Shown here one piece after another: positions 18,579 to 26,635 of a stretch of 64,000 nt of DNA (positions are counted from its first letter, which is position 1; the number at the start of each line of letters is the position of its first letter). This DNA comes from Chitiniphilus purpureus (GTDB lineage Bacteria > Pseudomonadota > Gammaproteobacteria > Burkholderiales > Chitinibacteraceae). The notes below the pieces were generated by a model that was not told the origin of the DNA, searched no databases, and saw only the letters and a list, made by a program, of their open reading frames with translations. The stretch covers positions 953,501-1,017,500 of the forward strand of contig NZ_CP106753.1 in assembly GCF_025642115.1 (NCBI RefSeq), given 5' to 3'. The translations under genes were made by a program, and so were the position numbers.

Positions 18579-18637
18579 TCAATTGATGGAAATTGGTGCG
18601 GGACAGGGGGCCGCGACGGCAGGCGGCGTGGTGGGGG

Positions 18638-19135
18638 TCAGCGCAGCCGTGCGAGTTCAGCGGTCAGGGCGGCGACGTTCTTCTCATGTACCACCGAAGC
18701 CTCGCGCAGCCGAGTGAGGCGCTCGACGTATTTCTGCGGATTCTGCTTTTCCTCGGTGCTGCGTGTGCTTTCCGCGTCCGCCAGCGATTGGCGTGCCAGG
18801 GCGAGGGCGCGCTGTTCGGCGGCGAGCTCTTCCTGCAGGATCAGGCGGCGGTTGCTGTCGCGCGCCTTCTGCGTGGCGCTATCCACCTTCGGGAAATTGG
18901 ATGGCGAGGTGGTGCTGGGGCGGCTGGCGCCGGGCAAGCCGGCCTTGGCACGCGGGCGCGGCGCCGGAATGACCGAGATGGAGTCCACATACACCCGCTG
19001 TGCGCCACGTTGCGGGATATTGGAAAACGTGACCCGCCCTTCCTCATCGACATACTTGTAGATATCGGCCAGGGCCGCAGGCGTCCAGGCGCAGAAAGCG
19101 AGCGTTGCAAGCAGCGTGAAACGACTTGATTTCAT
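18638..19135 (-). CDS. DUF4124-domain secreted protein
   Basis: A 165-residue exported protein. Signal peptide to about residue 23 (LATLAFCAWTPAALA), then the short DUF4124 segment DIYKYVDEEGRVTFSNIPQ, a proline-rich linker, and a coiled-coil C-terminal half (RLILQEELAAEQRALALARQ onwards). This protein type regularly precedes ntrB in betaproteobacteria, where glnA normally sits just upstream; here glnA is absent. Its role is unknown. A separate sigma-54 promoter lies between it and ntrB. Confidence 0.85.
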   Translation of the reverse strand: MKSSRFTLLATLAFCAWTPAALADIYKYVDEEGRVTFSNIPQRGAQRVYVDSISVIPAPRPRAKAGLPGASRPSTTSPSNFPKVDSATQKARDSNRRLILQEELAAEQRALALARQSLADAESTRSTEEKQNPQKYVERLTRLREASVVHEKNVAALTAELARLR

Positions 19136-19164
19136 GGCGATTACCTTACCACAGCGATATGCGC

Positions 19165-19455
19165 TCAGGACGTCCGGCGGTCGCTGTGGCCCAGCGACCT
19201 GTCCGGTGCGATCAGATCGCGCACCTTCTGCTTGAGTTCCGCCGCCTGCGGAAAACCGCCATCGCGTTTGCGTTCCCAGACCAGCTCGTCGGCGCAGTGG
19301 ATCTCGAAGATTCCACCACTGCCGGGGCACAGTGCCACTTCGGCCAGTTCCTCGCCGAAGGTGCTGAGCAGTTCCTGTGCCAGCCAGGCTGCGCGCAGCA
19401 GCCATTGGCACTGGGTGCAGTAGCGGATCTCGATCCTGGCCCCGGTCGTGGCCAT
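19165..19455 (-). CDS. SelT/SelW/SelH-like (Rdx) selenoprotein homologue, Cys form
   Basis: A 96-residue thioredoxin-like protein with the CxxC redox motif in IRYCTQCQW (Cys13 and Cys16) and the family GxFEI signature (GGIFEIHCADELVWERKRDGGFP). The selenocysteine of eukaryotic SelW is replaced by cysteine as in most bacteria. It probably reduces disulfides or binds metal; the partner is unknown. Its ATG overlaps the stop of the HAD gene by one base (TGATG), so the two are translationally coupled. Confidence 0.9.
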   Translation of the reverse strand: MATTGARIEIRYCTQCQWLLRAAWLAQELLSTFGEELAEVALCPGSGGIFEIHCADELVWERKRDGGFPQAAELKQKVRDLIAPDRSLGHSDRRTS

Positions 19456-20078
19456 CAGCAGTCCACTCCGAGCGCATGCAACCGGGCGGCGGTGGTCTGC
19501 GCGTCCAGGTGGTGGATGCCGTGCCAGCCCAGCGCGCTGGCGGCGTCGGCATTTTTCTGACTATCGTCGATGAAGACCAGTTCCGCAGGCTGCAGCGCCG
19601 GCAGGTCCTGCGCCATGCGCTGGAACAGCAGCCGATAGATCGCCGGATCCGGCTTGATCAGCTTTTCGCGGCCGGAGACGACGATATGGCGGAAACGGTG
19701 CAGTAGTGGGTAGTGTTCCCATGCATAGGGAAAGGTCTCGGCCGACCAGTTGGTCAGCCCGTACAGCGGCATGCCGGCGGCTTCGAGCCGCTCCATCAGT
19801 GCCACGCCCTCGGGCAGCAGGCCCGCCAGCGTTTCGGGCCAGCGTTCGTAGAAGGCACGGATCAGCGCTGCATGCTGCGGGTGCTCGGCCACCAGCACCG
19901 CATTGGCCTCGGCGATCGGGCGGCCTGCGTCCTGCTGCAGATTCCAGGCGGGTGAGCACACCTCGCTCAGGAAGCGCCGGCGTTCCTCGGCATCGGGAAT
20001 CAGCTGGCGGTAGAGGTGATCGGGGTTCCAGTCGAAGAGAACCCCACCAAAATCGAACACGACGGCGCGGATGGGCAT
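19455..20078 (-). CDS. HAD-superfamily hydrolase (YihX-like)
   Basis: A 207-residue HAD hydrolase: motif I VVFDFGGVLFDW (with a DxGGVL signature instead of DxD), motif II YGLTNWS, the catalytic lysine segment GREKLIKPDPAIY and motif III VFIDDSQKNADAA. The G-G-V-L variant and length match YihX/alpha-D-glucose-1-phosphate phosphatase and haloacid-dehalogenase-like members. Start at 20078 removes an upstream extension that overlaps the GGDEF gene. It is coupled to the SelW-like gene downstream. Substrate uncertain. Confidence 0.87.
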   Translation of the reverse strand: MPIRAVVFDFGGVLFDWNPDHLYRQLIPDAEERRRFLSEVCSPAWNLQQDAGRPIAEANAVLVAEHPQHAALIRAFYERWPETLAGLLPEGVALMERLEAAGMPLYGLTNWSAETFPYAWEHYPLLHRFRHIVVSGREKLIKPDPAIYRLLFQRMAQDLPALQPAELVFIDDSQKNADAASALGWHGIHHLDAQTTAARLHALGVDC

Positions 20079-20127
20079 GATGGTGACGGTGGCCAGGGTG
20101 ACAAGGCCTGCGATTGTACCGCCGCTT

Positions 20128-21603
20128 TCAGCCATCCACGGCTTCGGTGTCGATCACCACACGGTTGCGGCCTGCACGCTTGGCGGCATAGAGCGCCGCG
20201 TCGGCACGGCGCACCAGATCGTCCAGGTTCAGATCGGCGGGGCGCAGCGCGGTTACCCCGATACTGATGGTGACCTGCACCGCCGTGCCATCGTGCTGCA
20301 CGGCGGCCCTAGCGGACGCCAGACGCAGCTTCTCGGCCACCTGTGCCGCTTCGGCAAGGGCCGTGTCGGGCAGCATCACCACGAACTCCTCGCCACCCCA
20401 GCGGGCGAAATGGTCGGTGGTACGCAGGCTCCACAGGCAGGCCCGGCTCACCGCGCGCAGGATCAGATCGCCGACCAGATGGCCGTAGGTGTCGTTCACA
20501 TGCTTGAAGTGGTCCAGATCCAGCATCAGCACGCTCAGCGGCTCACCGGTGCGGCGCGCCAGCATCATCGACTCGGCGCTGCGCCGTTGCCATTCGCGCC
20601 GGTTGGTCACGCCGGTCAGCTCGTCGGTGGTGGCCATCTCGGCCAGCCGCTCGTTGGCCAGCTTCAGCTCGCGGGTGCGCGCCGCCACGTCATGCTTGAG
20701 TTCGCGCTGGTATTCCAGCAGCTGTTCGTGGCCCAGCGCCAGGTATTGCAAGGTCAGGGTCACCGAGAACAGAAACACCTGCAGATCGAAGAAGGTGACA
20801 TCCGGATCGACACCGGCGAACGTACCAGTGCCCCAGGCGGTGATCGAACCGAGCAGCAGCGCGACCAGCAGCAGTGAAAACGCCACCCCTGGAAAGCGGT
20901 AGTACACGGTCACCGCCAGCAGCACCGGCAGCAGCAGCATCAGCGCATGCCCGTGCAGCAGCAGCGCGACCCCGGTGACCAGGGGCAGCGCCAGGCCCGG
21001 CCACCAGCGCAGGCGCCGCCGTCGCCGGTACCAGCGTTGCCGGTCGCGCCAGGCGACGAGGCAAGGGGTGACCAGCAGGATGCCCAGCACATTGCCGGTA
21101 ATGTGCTGACCAAGCTGCAGCCCGGCCGCCGGCAGCGTCCACGGCTCGGGCATGGCCGCCCAGCAGGCGAGCAGCGCCGGTGGTATCCATATCAACGGCG
21201 GCAGCAGGCATACCCGGGTCCAGAAGAATCCCAGTTCGGACGGTCGCCGCAGCAACGGACGTTGCTGCGCCAGTTCGCGCTGGCGCCACCAGTGCGCCGC
21301 GAGCCAGGCTTGCCCGGTATCCAGCGCCGCCAGCACCAGGGGCAGCCAGCCCGACGTCGCGATGCCACCACCGAGCCGGTAGTGGCTCCAGCTCAAGGCC
21401 AGGTTGGCCGGCAGGCACAGCAACGCCCCCTTGGGGCCGAAGATCAGAAAGACCGCGATTCCGATGCCGGCAGGCAGCCAGTACGGTGGCGCCATGCCAG
21501 GCACCAGCCGCGCGGCCGAGCTGCCGACCGCTGCCAGCAGGAATGCAGCCAGCAGCACCGCGGCCAGACGCCAAGGTGAAGGGGGGGCGGGAAAGGTGGA
21601 CAT
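20128..21603 (-). CDS. MASE1-GGDEF membrane diguanylate cyclase
   Basis: A 491-residue c-di-GMP synthase. The N-terminal 300 residues contain about eight membrane segments with the MASE1-type WLPAGIGIAVFLIFG segment, followed by a coiled linker and a GGDEF domain. The active-site motif is GGEEF at about 403-407, and an inhibitory I-site RTTD lies five residues ahead, so it is probably active and product-inhibited. No EAL domain. The ATG is at 21603, and a terminator-like hairpin lies upstream, so the gene seems to start its own transcript with the HAD and SelW-like genes downstream. Confidence 0.93.
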   Translation of the reverse strand: MSTFPAPPSPWRLAAVLLAAFLLAAVGSSAARLVPGMAPPYWLPAGIGIAVFLIFGPKGALLCLPANLALSWSHYRLGGGIATSGWLPLVLAALDTGQAWLAAHWWRQRELAQQRPLLRRPSELGFFWTRVCLLPPLIWIPPALLACWAAMPEPWTLPAAGLQLGQHITGNVLGILLVTPCLVAWRDRQRWYRRRRRLRWWPGLALPLVTGVALLLHGHALMLLLPVLLAVTVYYRFPGVAFSLLLVALLLGSITAWGTGTFAGVDPDVTFFDLQVFLFSVTLTLQYLALGHEQLLEYQRELKHDVAARTRELKLANERLAEMATTDELTGVTNRREWQRRSAESMMLARRTGEPLSVLMLDLDHFKHVNDTYGHLVGDLILRAVSRACLWSLRTTDHFARWGGEEFVVMLPDTALAEAAQVAEKLRLASARAAVQHDGTAVQVTISIGVTALRPADLNLDDLVRRADAALYAAKRAGRNRVVIDTEAVDG

Positions 21604-21677
21604 CCATGGCCTAAAGGCGCTGCGGAAAAGGCGCCTTCAAGCCGCAGTGTAGTGAACGCAATCCGGCGCCAAACGTG

Positions 21678-21708
21678 AAAAAAACGGTCGGCCGCTACGG
21701 CCGGCTTA
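21678..21708 (-). terminator. Probable terminator between the lipid operon and the GGDEF gene
   Basis: On the minus strand GCCGGCCG-TAG-CGGCCGAC (one mismatch) and then CCG and seven T. It lies some 330 bases beyond the end of the DUF6999-type gene and upstream of the cyclase gene. Confidence 0.6.
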
Positions 21709-22034
21709 CGGTTCAACCGGTGGGGAGGGACGCCGGGCGCAGGCCCGGCTCATGCCGGCCGTTGCAACGGCGCGCGCGAAGGTGTTTTGCCGCGGGAGCA
21801 GGCTGTCTTCGCCGGTTCACGGTCTGTGCCGACGCAAAGGCAACCAACGCGGACACGCCGCCGGGCGCGTGCCCACGCTGTGATGCCTGCATCAGGCACA
21901 CCGGACAAAGCCCGGCGCCGCGGTCCTGGCAGGCCGCGCCAACCGTCCTCAATGACGATGCAGCGGGTTTGCTTCGGCCGCGGACAGCACAGGGCGTATG
22001 GCAGGTGGGTGCGGCATCGGCAGAGGGGTCCGGG
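21709..22034. other. Intergenic stretch without a supported gene
   Basis: About 325 bases downstream of the lipid operon. Open frames exist on both strands but show no domain, signal or ribosome-binding site and have the biased composition of shadow frames. No promoter or repeat was recognised. Confidence 0.5.
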
Positions 22035-22925
22035 TCAGCCGTCCGAAGCCTGTTTCCGCCGCTGCGCCACCTTCATCCGCACCAGCACCGCGTGCAGCAT
22101 CTCGGTCGACAGTCCATGCAGCACCAGCCGGTAGCCGGCGCGCAGCGTGCTCATCGGCACCAACGGGTGCTTGTTGTTCAGCAGGATCAGATGCTCGGGC
22201 TTGCCCAGCAACGTTGCCGCATACAGGCCGATGGTCTCGTCCAGCTGCAGTGAATTGGCGGCGCGCCAGAAATCGTTGTCGGTGAGGAACAGCTGGTAGA
22301 CCGGGGTGAAGCATTCGATCGCGGTCTGCAGGTCGACGAAGTTGAGCCGGCCATGCGGAAAGTCGGCGAGCGCGAGCGGCGGCTCTTCGATCATGCTGAA
22401 GTCGGGCTCGGCCACCGGCACGAGCTGCTGCTCGGCAAAGCGCAGGCCCTGACCCAGCCGGATCACGAAGTTGAACAGGTTGAGGTCATGTTTGACGAAG
22501 AGGTCGTCCTTCAGATCATCGAGCACCAAGGGCTTGAGCGGTGCGGTCTCCACCGGGACCGGGGCGTTCTTCGCGATGAATTCCAGGATCTGCGCGCCAA
22601 GGTGGAAGTGGCGCATCACCAGCCAGTTGGCCTCGGGCGAGACCAAGCGCTTGAGCCCCTCGGCCAGCAGCCAGTGCAACAGGCGCGAGGCGGCCCAGCG
22701 GCGCGGCAGGACGGCCTTGATCACCTGGATCAGCACGATGGTGGCGCGGGCCAGCGGGCGGATGAAGGGCAGCAGGAACTGACGCGAGGCGCAGCTGGAA
22801 TCGGCCAGCCAGGCCTGCTTCACGTGATCCGGCAGCGGCGTGCTCTGGTCAAGGTAAAGCGCAAGCCATGGGTTGGGGTCGCGCGGGTCGTGTTCGCGGG
22901 CGAGGAAGTCGGGCAGGCGCTTCAT
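22035..22925 (-). CDS. Uncharacterised helical protein (DUF6999-like), last gene of the lipid operon
   Basis: A 296-residue protein that I recognise only tentatively as a DUF6999-type family. It is predicted to be mostly alpha-helical, with one amphipathic or hydrophobic stretch near residues 52-80 (FLLPFIRPLARATIVLIQVI), no signal peptide and no catalytic motif I can name. Conserved-looking histidines and acidic residues (MRHFHLGAQILEFIAK, KHDLNLFNF) could bind metal or lipid, which is speculation. The start codon overlaps the stop of the ketosynthase-oxidase gene (ATGA), which argues for a dedicated role in the same pathway. Confidence 0.8.
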   Translation of the reverse strand: MKRLPDFLAREHDPRDPNPWLALYLDQSTPLPDHVKQAWLADSSCASRQFLLPFIRPLARATIVLIQVIKAVLPRRWAASRLLHWLLAEGLKRLVSPEANWLVMRHFHLGAQILEFIAKNAPVPVETAPLKPLVLDDLKDDLFVKHDLNLFNFVIRLGQGLRFAEQQLVPVAEPDFSMIEEPPLALADFPHGRLNFVDLQTAIECFTPVYQLFLTDNDFWRAANSLQLDETIGLYAATLLGKPEHLILLNNKHPLVPMSTLRAGYRLVLHGLSTEMLHAVLVRMKVAQRRKQASDG

Positions 22926-24811
22926 GCGGCGGACTCGATATGGTCGAACTGCATCAGGTAGAGCTGGGCGGTGCGGCGCGCGGTGGCAAGGATGGCGGCG
23001 GCGGCCTGCGGATCGACGGCGAGCACCAGCTCGACCGCGATCAGCCAGCGCGCGAGGTGATGCTCGTCGTTGGCGCCGTGGTATTCGAGGAAGCGGAACG
23101 CGGCGGGCGGCAGCGCCACCTGTTGACGCAGCAACGGCAGCAGCGCCGGCACGATGCGCTGGCCGGTGCCCTCGATGATGTAGATGGCGCCCAACAAACC
23201 GATCGGGTTCGGCGTGGCGGCCAGTGCGTGCAGGTAGGCGTTGAGCGCCTCGCCGCCTGGGTTGCGCCGCAGCGCCGCCAGCGGCTCGGTGCCGCCGGCG
23301 GCCTGGTAATCCTGGTAGAGGATCATGAAATCGTTCTGCTCGTCGCCGGCATGGGTTTCGATCAGCGCGGCCAGCGGTGCGTAGTCGCTGGTGAGCGAGC
23401 CCACCGCCTCGCGCATCCAGCGGCTGCCCTCGCGCACCTGCGGCACCCACTGCGCCGTCCAGTTGCGGTAGGCCGCCAGGTCAAAGCGCCCGGACACCAG
23501 CCTGTGGATCACCGGGCTGCGCCATACCTGGGAGCGGTAGTCCTGCCACAGGCTGGCCAGCTGCAACAGCAGCGGCTGCAACGGTTCCGGCGCGCCGGCC
23601 GGGTCGTGCGGCGCGGCGATGGCGCCTTCTGCCGGGGCGGGTGGGGTCACCGGCCGGTCCTCATGACGCGGCAACGAACGCGGCGCGTCGGCGGCTTCCA
23701 CCTCCAGCAGCACGTAGGCGGCGCTGATGCGGCCCGATTCCGGGATGAAGCACAGGATCTGTTCGCCCGGCCGGATGCTGCGGGTGTCGAGGAACTCGGC
23801 CAGCATCACGAAGATGGATGCCGCGCCGGTGTTGCCGCGGCTGGCAAGGTTGCTGTACCAGCGTTCCTTCGGGATGCTGAGCCCAGCCTTGTCGAGCAGG
23901 TCCTCGACCACCGGGATGAACTTGGCCGACGAGTAGTGGCACAGAAAGTGATCGATCCGCGCCGGCTGCACCCAGCCTGCCTCGACCAGCTTCACGTATT
24001 CGTGGATGGCCACATCAAACAGGTGCGGCAGCAGGCGGATGTCCTGCCGCAGCGACAGCGCCCCGGCCGCCTCGGCCTCGCTGCAGGACGGAAAGTCGAG
24101 GAAGGAGGTGCTGCGATCCTCGGTCAGCCCCAGCTGCATGCAGACCGGATAATCGCCGGCGAAGCTCTGCTGGTGGATCCACCTGAGCTTGAGCCGCACG
24201 CCGCCGCGCCCGCTCGGCGTATCGGTCAGCAGCACGGCGCCGGCGCCATCCGACAGCATCCAGCGCAGGAAGTGGGCATCGAAATCGCTGTCGTAGCCGC
24301 GCGGCGCGAAACGGCTCTTCTTGAACATGCGCGAGGGCATCTCGGCGGCCACGGTCAGCGCCTGGCGGTGCGCGCCCAGTTCGATCCCCTGCGCGGCGTG
24401 GGCCAGCGCGGTGATGCCGGCGGCGCAGATGCCCTGGCTGGAAAGCGTGCCCATCGGCGGCGCGCCGAGTTCGCCCTGGATCATGCCGGCAAAACCCGGC
24501 ATCAGCGCATCGCCGCCGCTGGAGCCCACCGCCAGCAGCGACACGTCCGCCAGCGTCGCCTGCGCGCGGTCGAGGCAATCGCGCACCGCGGCAGCGGCGA
24601 GCGCCGCGTGCGACATCGTGGTGCTGCCGTCCGGCGCGATCGCGTAGTGGCGGGTGGCAATGCCGTTCTCCGCCAGGATGCGGGCCTTGATCCGGCCGGA
24701 AATGCGGTTGAGCGGCGCGATATAGGCATCCATCTCGGCGTTGGCAATGGCCGGGCCGGGCAGGTGGTAGCCGGCGGCTTCGATGTAGACGCGGTCGAAC
24801 GCGGTAGGCAT
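22922..24811 (-). CDS. Fusion of beta-ketoacyl synthase III (FabH/OleA-like) and haem-oxygenase-like diiron oxidase
   Basis: A 629-residue two-domain enzyme. Residues 1-375 form a thiolase-fold KASIII with an intact triad: Cys129 (SSQGICAAGITA), His292 (FLCHYSSAK) and Asn327 (ASRGNTGAAS), so it should form C-C bonds between acyl-CoA/ACP units. A Pro/Ala linker (about 376-410) leads to a helical domain (411-629) resembling the haem-oxygenase-like diiron oxidases (TenA/UndA type). Its likely ligands are in LIETHAGDEQND (Glu485, His487, Glu491), YIIEGTG (Glu547) and YHGANDEHH (His578, Asp582, His585). Members of that group oxidatively cleave fatty or amino acids. It lies between desaturase/hydroxylase genes and a helical unknown with overlaps of a few bases. 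The product is unknown; a chain-elongated, oxidatively decarboxylated lipid is one inference. Confidence 0.85.
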   Translation of the reverse strand: MPTAFDRVYIEAAGYHLPGPAIANAEMDAYIAPLNRISGRIKARILAENGIATRHYAIAPDGSTTMSHAALAAAAVRDCLDRAQATLADVSLLAVGSSGGDALMPGFAGMIQGELGAPPMGTLSSQGICAAGITALAHAAQGIELGAHRQALTVAAEMPSRMFKKSRFAPRGYDSDFDAHFLRWMLSDGAGAVLLTDTPSGRGGVRLKLRWIHQQSFAGDYPVCMQLGLTEDRSTSFLDFPSCSEAEAAGALSLRQDIRLLPHLFDVAIHEYVKLVEAGWVQPARIDHFLCHYSSAKFIPVVEDLLDKAGLSIPKERWYSNLASRGNTGAASIFVMLAEFLDTRSIRPGEQILCFIPESGRISAAYVLLEVEAADAPRSLPRHEDRPVTPPAPAEGAIAAPHDPAGAPEPLQPLLLQLASLWQDYRSQVWRSPVIHRLVSGRFDLAAYRNWTAQWVPQVREGSRWMREAVGSLTSDYAPLAALIETHAGDEQNDFMILYQDYQAAGGTEPLAALRRNPGGEALNAYLHALAATPNPIGLLGAIYIIEGTGQRIVPALLPLLRQQVALPPAAFRFLEYHGANDEHHLARWLIAVELVLAVDPQAAAAILATARRTAQLYLMQFDHIESAA

Positions 24812-24812
24812 G

Positions 24813-25667
24813 TCAGGTTTCCTCGTGGCGCATCAAGGAGCGGCTGCGCCAGCGCGGCACCACGACGCTGGCGATGAAGGTGCGGAACATGTAGGGCACG
24901 AGCGGCCCGGCGTTGAGCGCCGGATGCAGCCGTGCGCGATAGCTGCGGTGCAGCGCGGGCAGTTCGGACCAATGCACCCGCGGATGCTCGTGGTGGGCCG
25001 TATGCAGGCCGATGTTGAACAGCAGCGGGTTGACCCAGCCCTCGAAGTTGCGCGCGTAGTCGAGCCTGGAGCGGCCATCGGCGTGCGCGTGCTGCAGATA
25101 GTTGGTTGCCAGCAGCCAGTGCAGGCCATGCAATTGCGGGATCAGCACCAGCAGCAGCCACTGCCGCCAGTCCAGCCAGGCAAGGCCCGCCCACAGCGCC
25201 GTCACCAGCGCGTACTGCAGCAGGCAGTAGCGCCAGGCGCCCGGGTGGTGCCGCCGCAGTCGGGAAAGCCAGCCAAGGAACAGCGGATACAGCACCCATA
25301 CCGCCTGGAACGGGTGGGCAAGGTAGCCCCACAGGTGGTTGCTGTCGCCGCCGAAGCGATAGGTGCGCGCCACGTCGCGCGGGCCATGCCGGTAGCGGTG
25401 ATGGTTGGCGACGTGGGCCGGGTAGAACACGAAGGTCGGGTGGCCCTGCAGCAGCGTCAGCCACAGGTCGGTCAGCCGGTTCAGGCGCCGGCCTCGCCAC
25501 ATCCGTCGGTGCGTATGGTGGTGATGGATCACGCCGATGCCCAGCGTGAGGAACAGCGTGACGGCGTAGGCGAACGGATGCCAGCCGTACCGCCACTGCC
25601 ACGCCACCAGCACCGGCAGCGCGACGAGGTAGGCGACGGCCTGCCAGTCGCGCCGGTTATGCAGCAT
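24813..25667 (-). CDS. Membrane fatty-acid desaturase-type protein
   Basis: A 284-residue integral-membrane diiron enzyme of the fatty acid desaturase superfamily, with histidine boxes HHHHTH (48-53), HVANHH (85-90) and HTAHHEHPRVHW (222-233), plus QHAHADG near 192. At least four hydrophobic segments flank the boxes. It should use O2 and electrons to introduce a double bond or hydroxyl into an acyl chain. The ATG at 25667 is preferred, overlapping the preceding gene by 11 bases; an in-frame ATG at 25718 would overlap by 62. One base separates its stop from the ketosynthase-oxidase start. Confidence 0.88.
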   Translation of the reverse strand: MLHNRRDWQAVAYLVALPVLVAWQWRYGWHPFAYAVTLFLTLGIGVIHHHHTHRRMWRGRRLNRLTDLWLTLLQGHPTFVFYPAHVANHHRYRHGPRDVARTYRFGGDSNHLWGYLAHPFQAVWVLYPLFLGWLSRLRRHHPGAWRYCLLQYALVTALWAGLAWLDWRQWLLLVLIPQLHGLHWLLATNYLQHAHADGRSRLDYARNFEGWVNPLLFNIGLHTAHHEHPRVHWSELPALHRSYRARLHPALNAGPLVPYMFRTFIASVVVPRWRSRSLMRHEET

Positions 25668-26436
25668 CGCGGCCCTGCTGCTGCTGGCGCCAGGCGGCGA
25701 TGCGGGCGGCGGCGGCATCCGGCGGCAGCGCGGTGCCGCACAGCCGGTCCATGAACGGGAGCATGAAGCCGTAGTTGCCGGTGAAACAGGCGTGATGCAG
25801 GTGGTGGCGCCGTGCGCCGTTCAACCACCAGCGGTCGTGGTGCGCATCGGGCAGGAAGTCGTAGTTGGAGTGGCCGATGCTGTTGAACAGCAGGCTGAAC
25901 AGCGGCACCGATGCGAGGGCCCACACCGAGAAATCGTGGAGCAGCATCGGCAGCAGGATCACATTGCCCAGCATCAATGCCTCGACCGGATGAAAGCTGT
26001 AGGTTGCCCATGGCGTCACCACCACCGAGCGATGGTGCGGCGTGTGGAAGCGCCGCAGCCAGCGCGTGTGCAGCAGCCAGTGGTTGAGATAGAAGTGCAC
26101 CTCGTTCCACACCACCAGCACGGCGATCTCGACCGCGGTGCGCCACCATGGCGGATCGACGGCGAGCCGCGCCCAGCCCAGCTGCAGCAATCCCCACGGG
26201 AACACCATGCCGCAGCCGAACAGCAGGATGGATGAGGTCGATTGCATCAACTCCCGGCGCATCTGCCCCGGTGGTACCGGGCGCGGATCGAGTGTGCCGC
26301 CATGGCCGATGGCGGGCAGCAGGTGGCGGCTCAGCAGTGTGTTGACCAGGCCGAAGGCGACATAGATGCCGCCGAAGAAGGCGCAGCCGGCCAGCATGAT
26401 TTGCCACCAGGGGGCGGCCAGGATGAATTCGCGCAT
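25657..26436 (-). CDS. Sterol-desaturase/fatty-acid-hydroxylase family membrane protein
   Basis: A 259-residue membrane diiron protein, first gene of the lipid operon. It has the family histidine pattern HFYLNHWLLH (His114, 119, 123), HTPHH (131-135), a central GHSNYDF and a C-terminal HHLHH (211-215), with three to four membrane segments. Family members hydroxylate or desaturate lipids (carotenoid, sphingolipid, fatty-acid hydroxylases). Start at 26436 gives an N-terminus of normal length; no strong ribosome-binding site is seen. It is divergent from the DUF805 gene across a 199-base AT-richer intergenic region that must hold the operon promoter. Confidence 0.87.
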   Translation of the reverse strand: MREFILAAPWWQIMLAGCAFFGGIYVAFGLVNTLLSRHLLPAIGHGGTLDPRPVPPGQMRRELMQSTSSILLFGCGMVFPWGLLQLGWARLAVDPPWWRTAVEIAVLVVWNEVHFYLNHWLLHTRWLRRFHTPHHRSVVVTPWATYSFHPVEALMLGNVILLPMLLHDFSVWALASVPLFSLLFNSIGHSNYDFLPDAHHDRWWLNGARRHHLHHACFTGNYGFMLPFMDRLCGTALPPDAAAARIAAWRQQQQGRDAA

Positions 26437-26635
26437 CGACAGAATGTTTTTTGAGGATCGGCTGGTTCTACCACGGGCGCGGCAAAGCGCGGCTGCGCAG
26501 CTGCCGGACGTAAGCATGTTCCGGTTTTTTGTTGCAATGGCAGCCGATGGGCTACGGTGGTCGGTATTTACGCTGCAGCCACGGTTGCTACTTGCTTATA
26601 CCTGAATCTTTATTTAATTTTGCCCGCCTGTCGAT

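Noticed and set aside
22035..26436. Possibility that the desaturase/ketosynthase operon is a polyyne or aryl-polyene cluster
   Set aside because: There is no fatty-acyl-AMP ligase, dedicated ACP, thioesterase, rubredoxin or dehydratase set, and only one desaturase; the content does not match either class.
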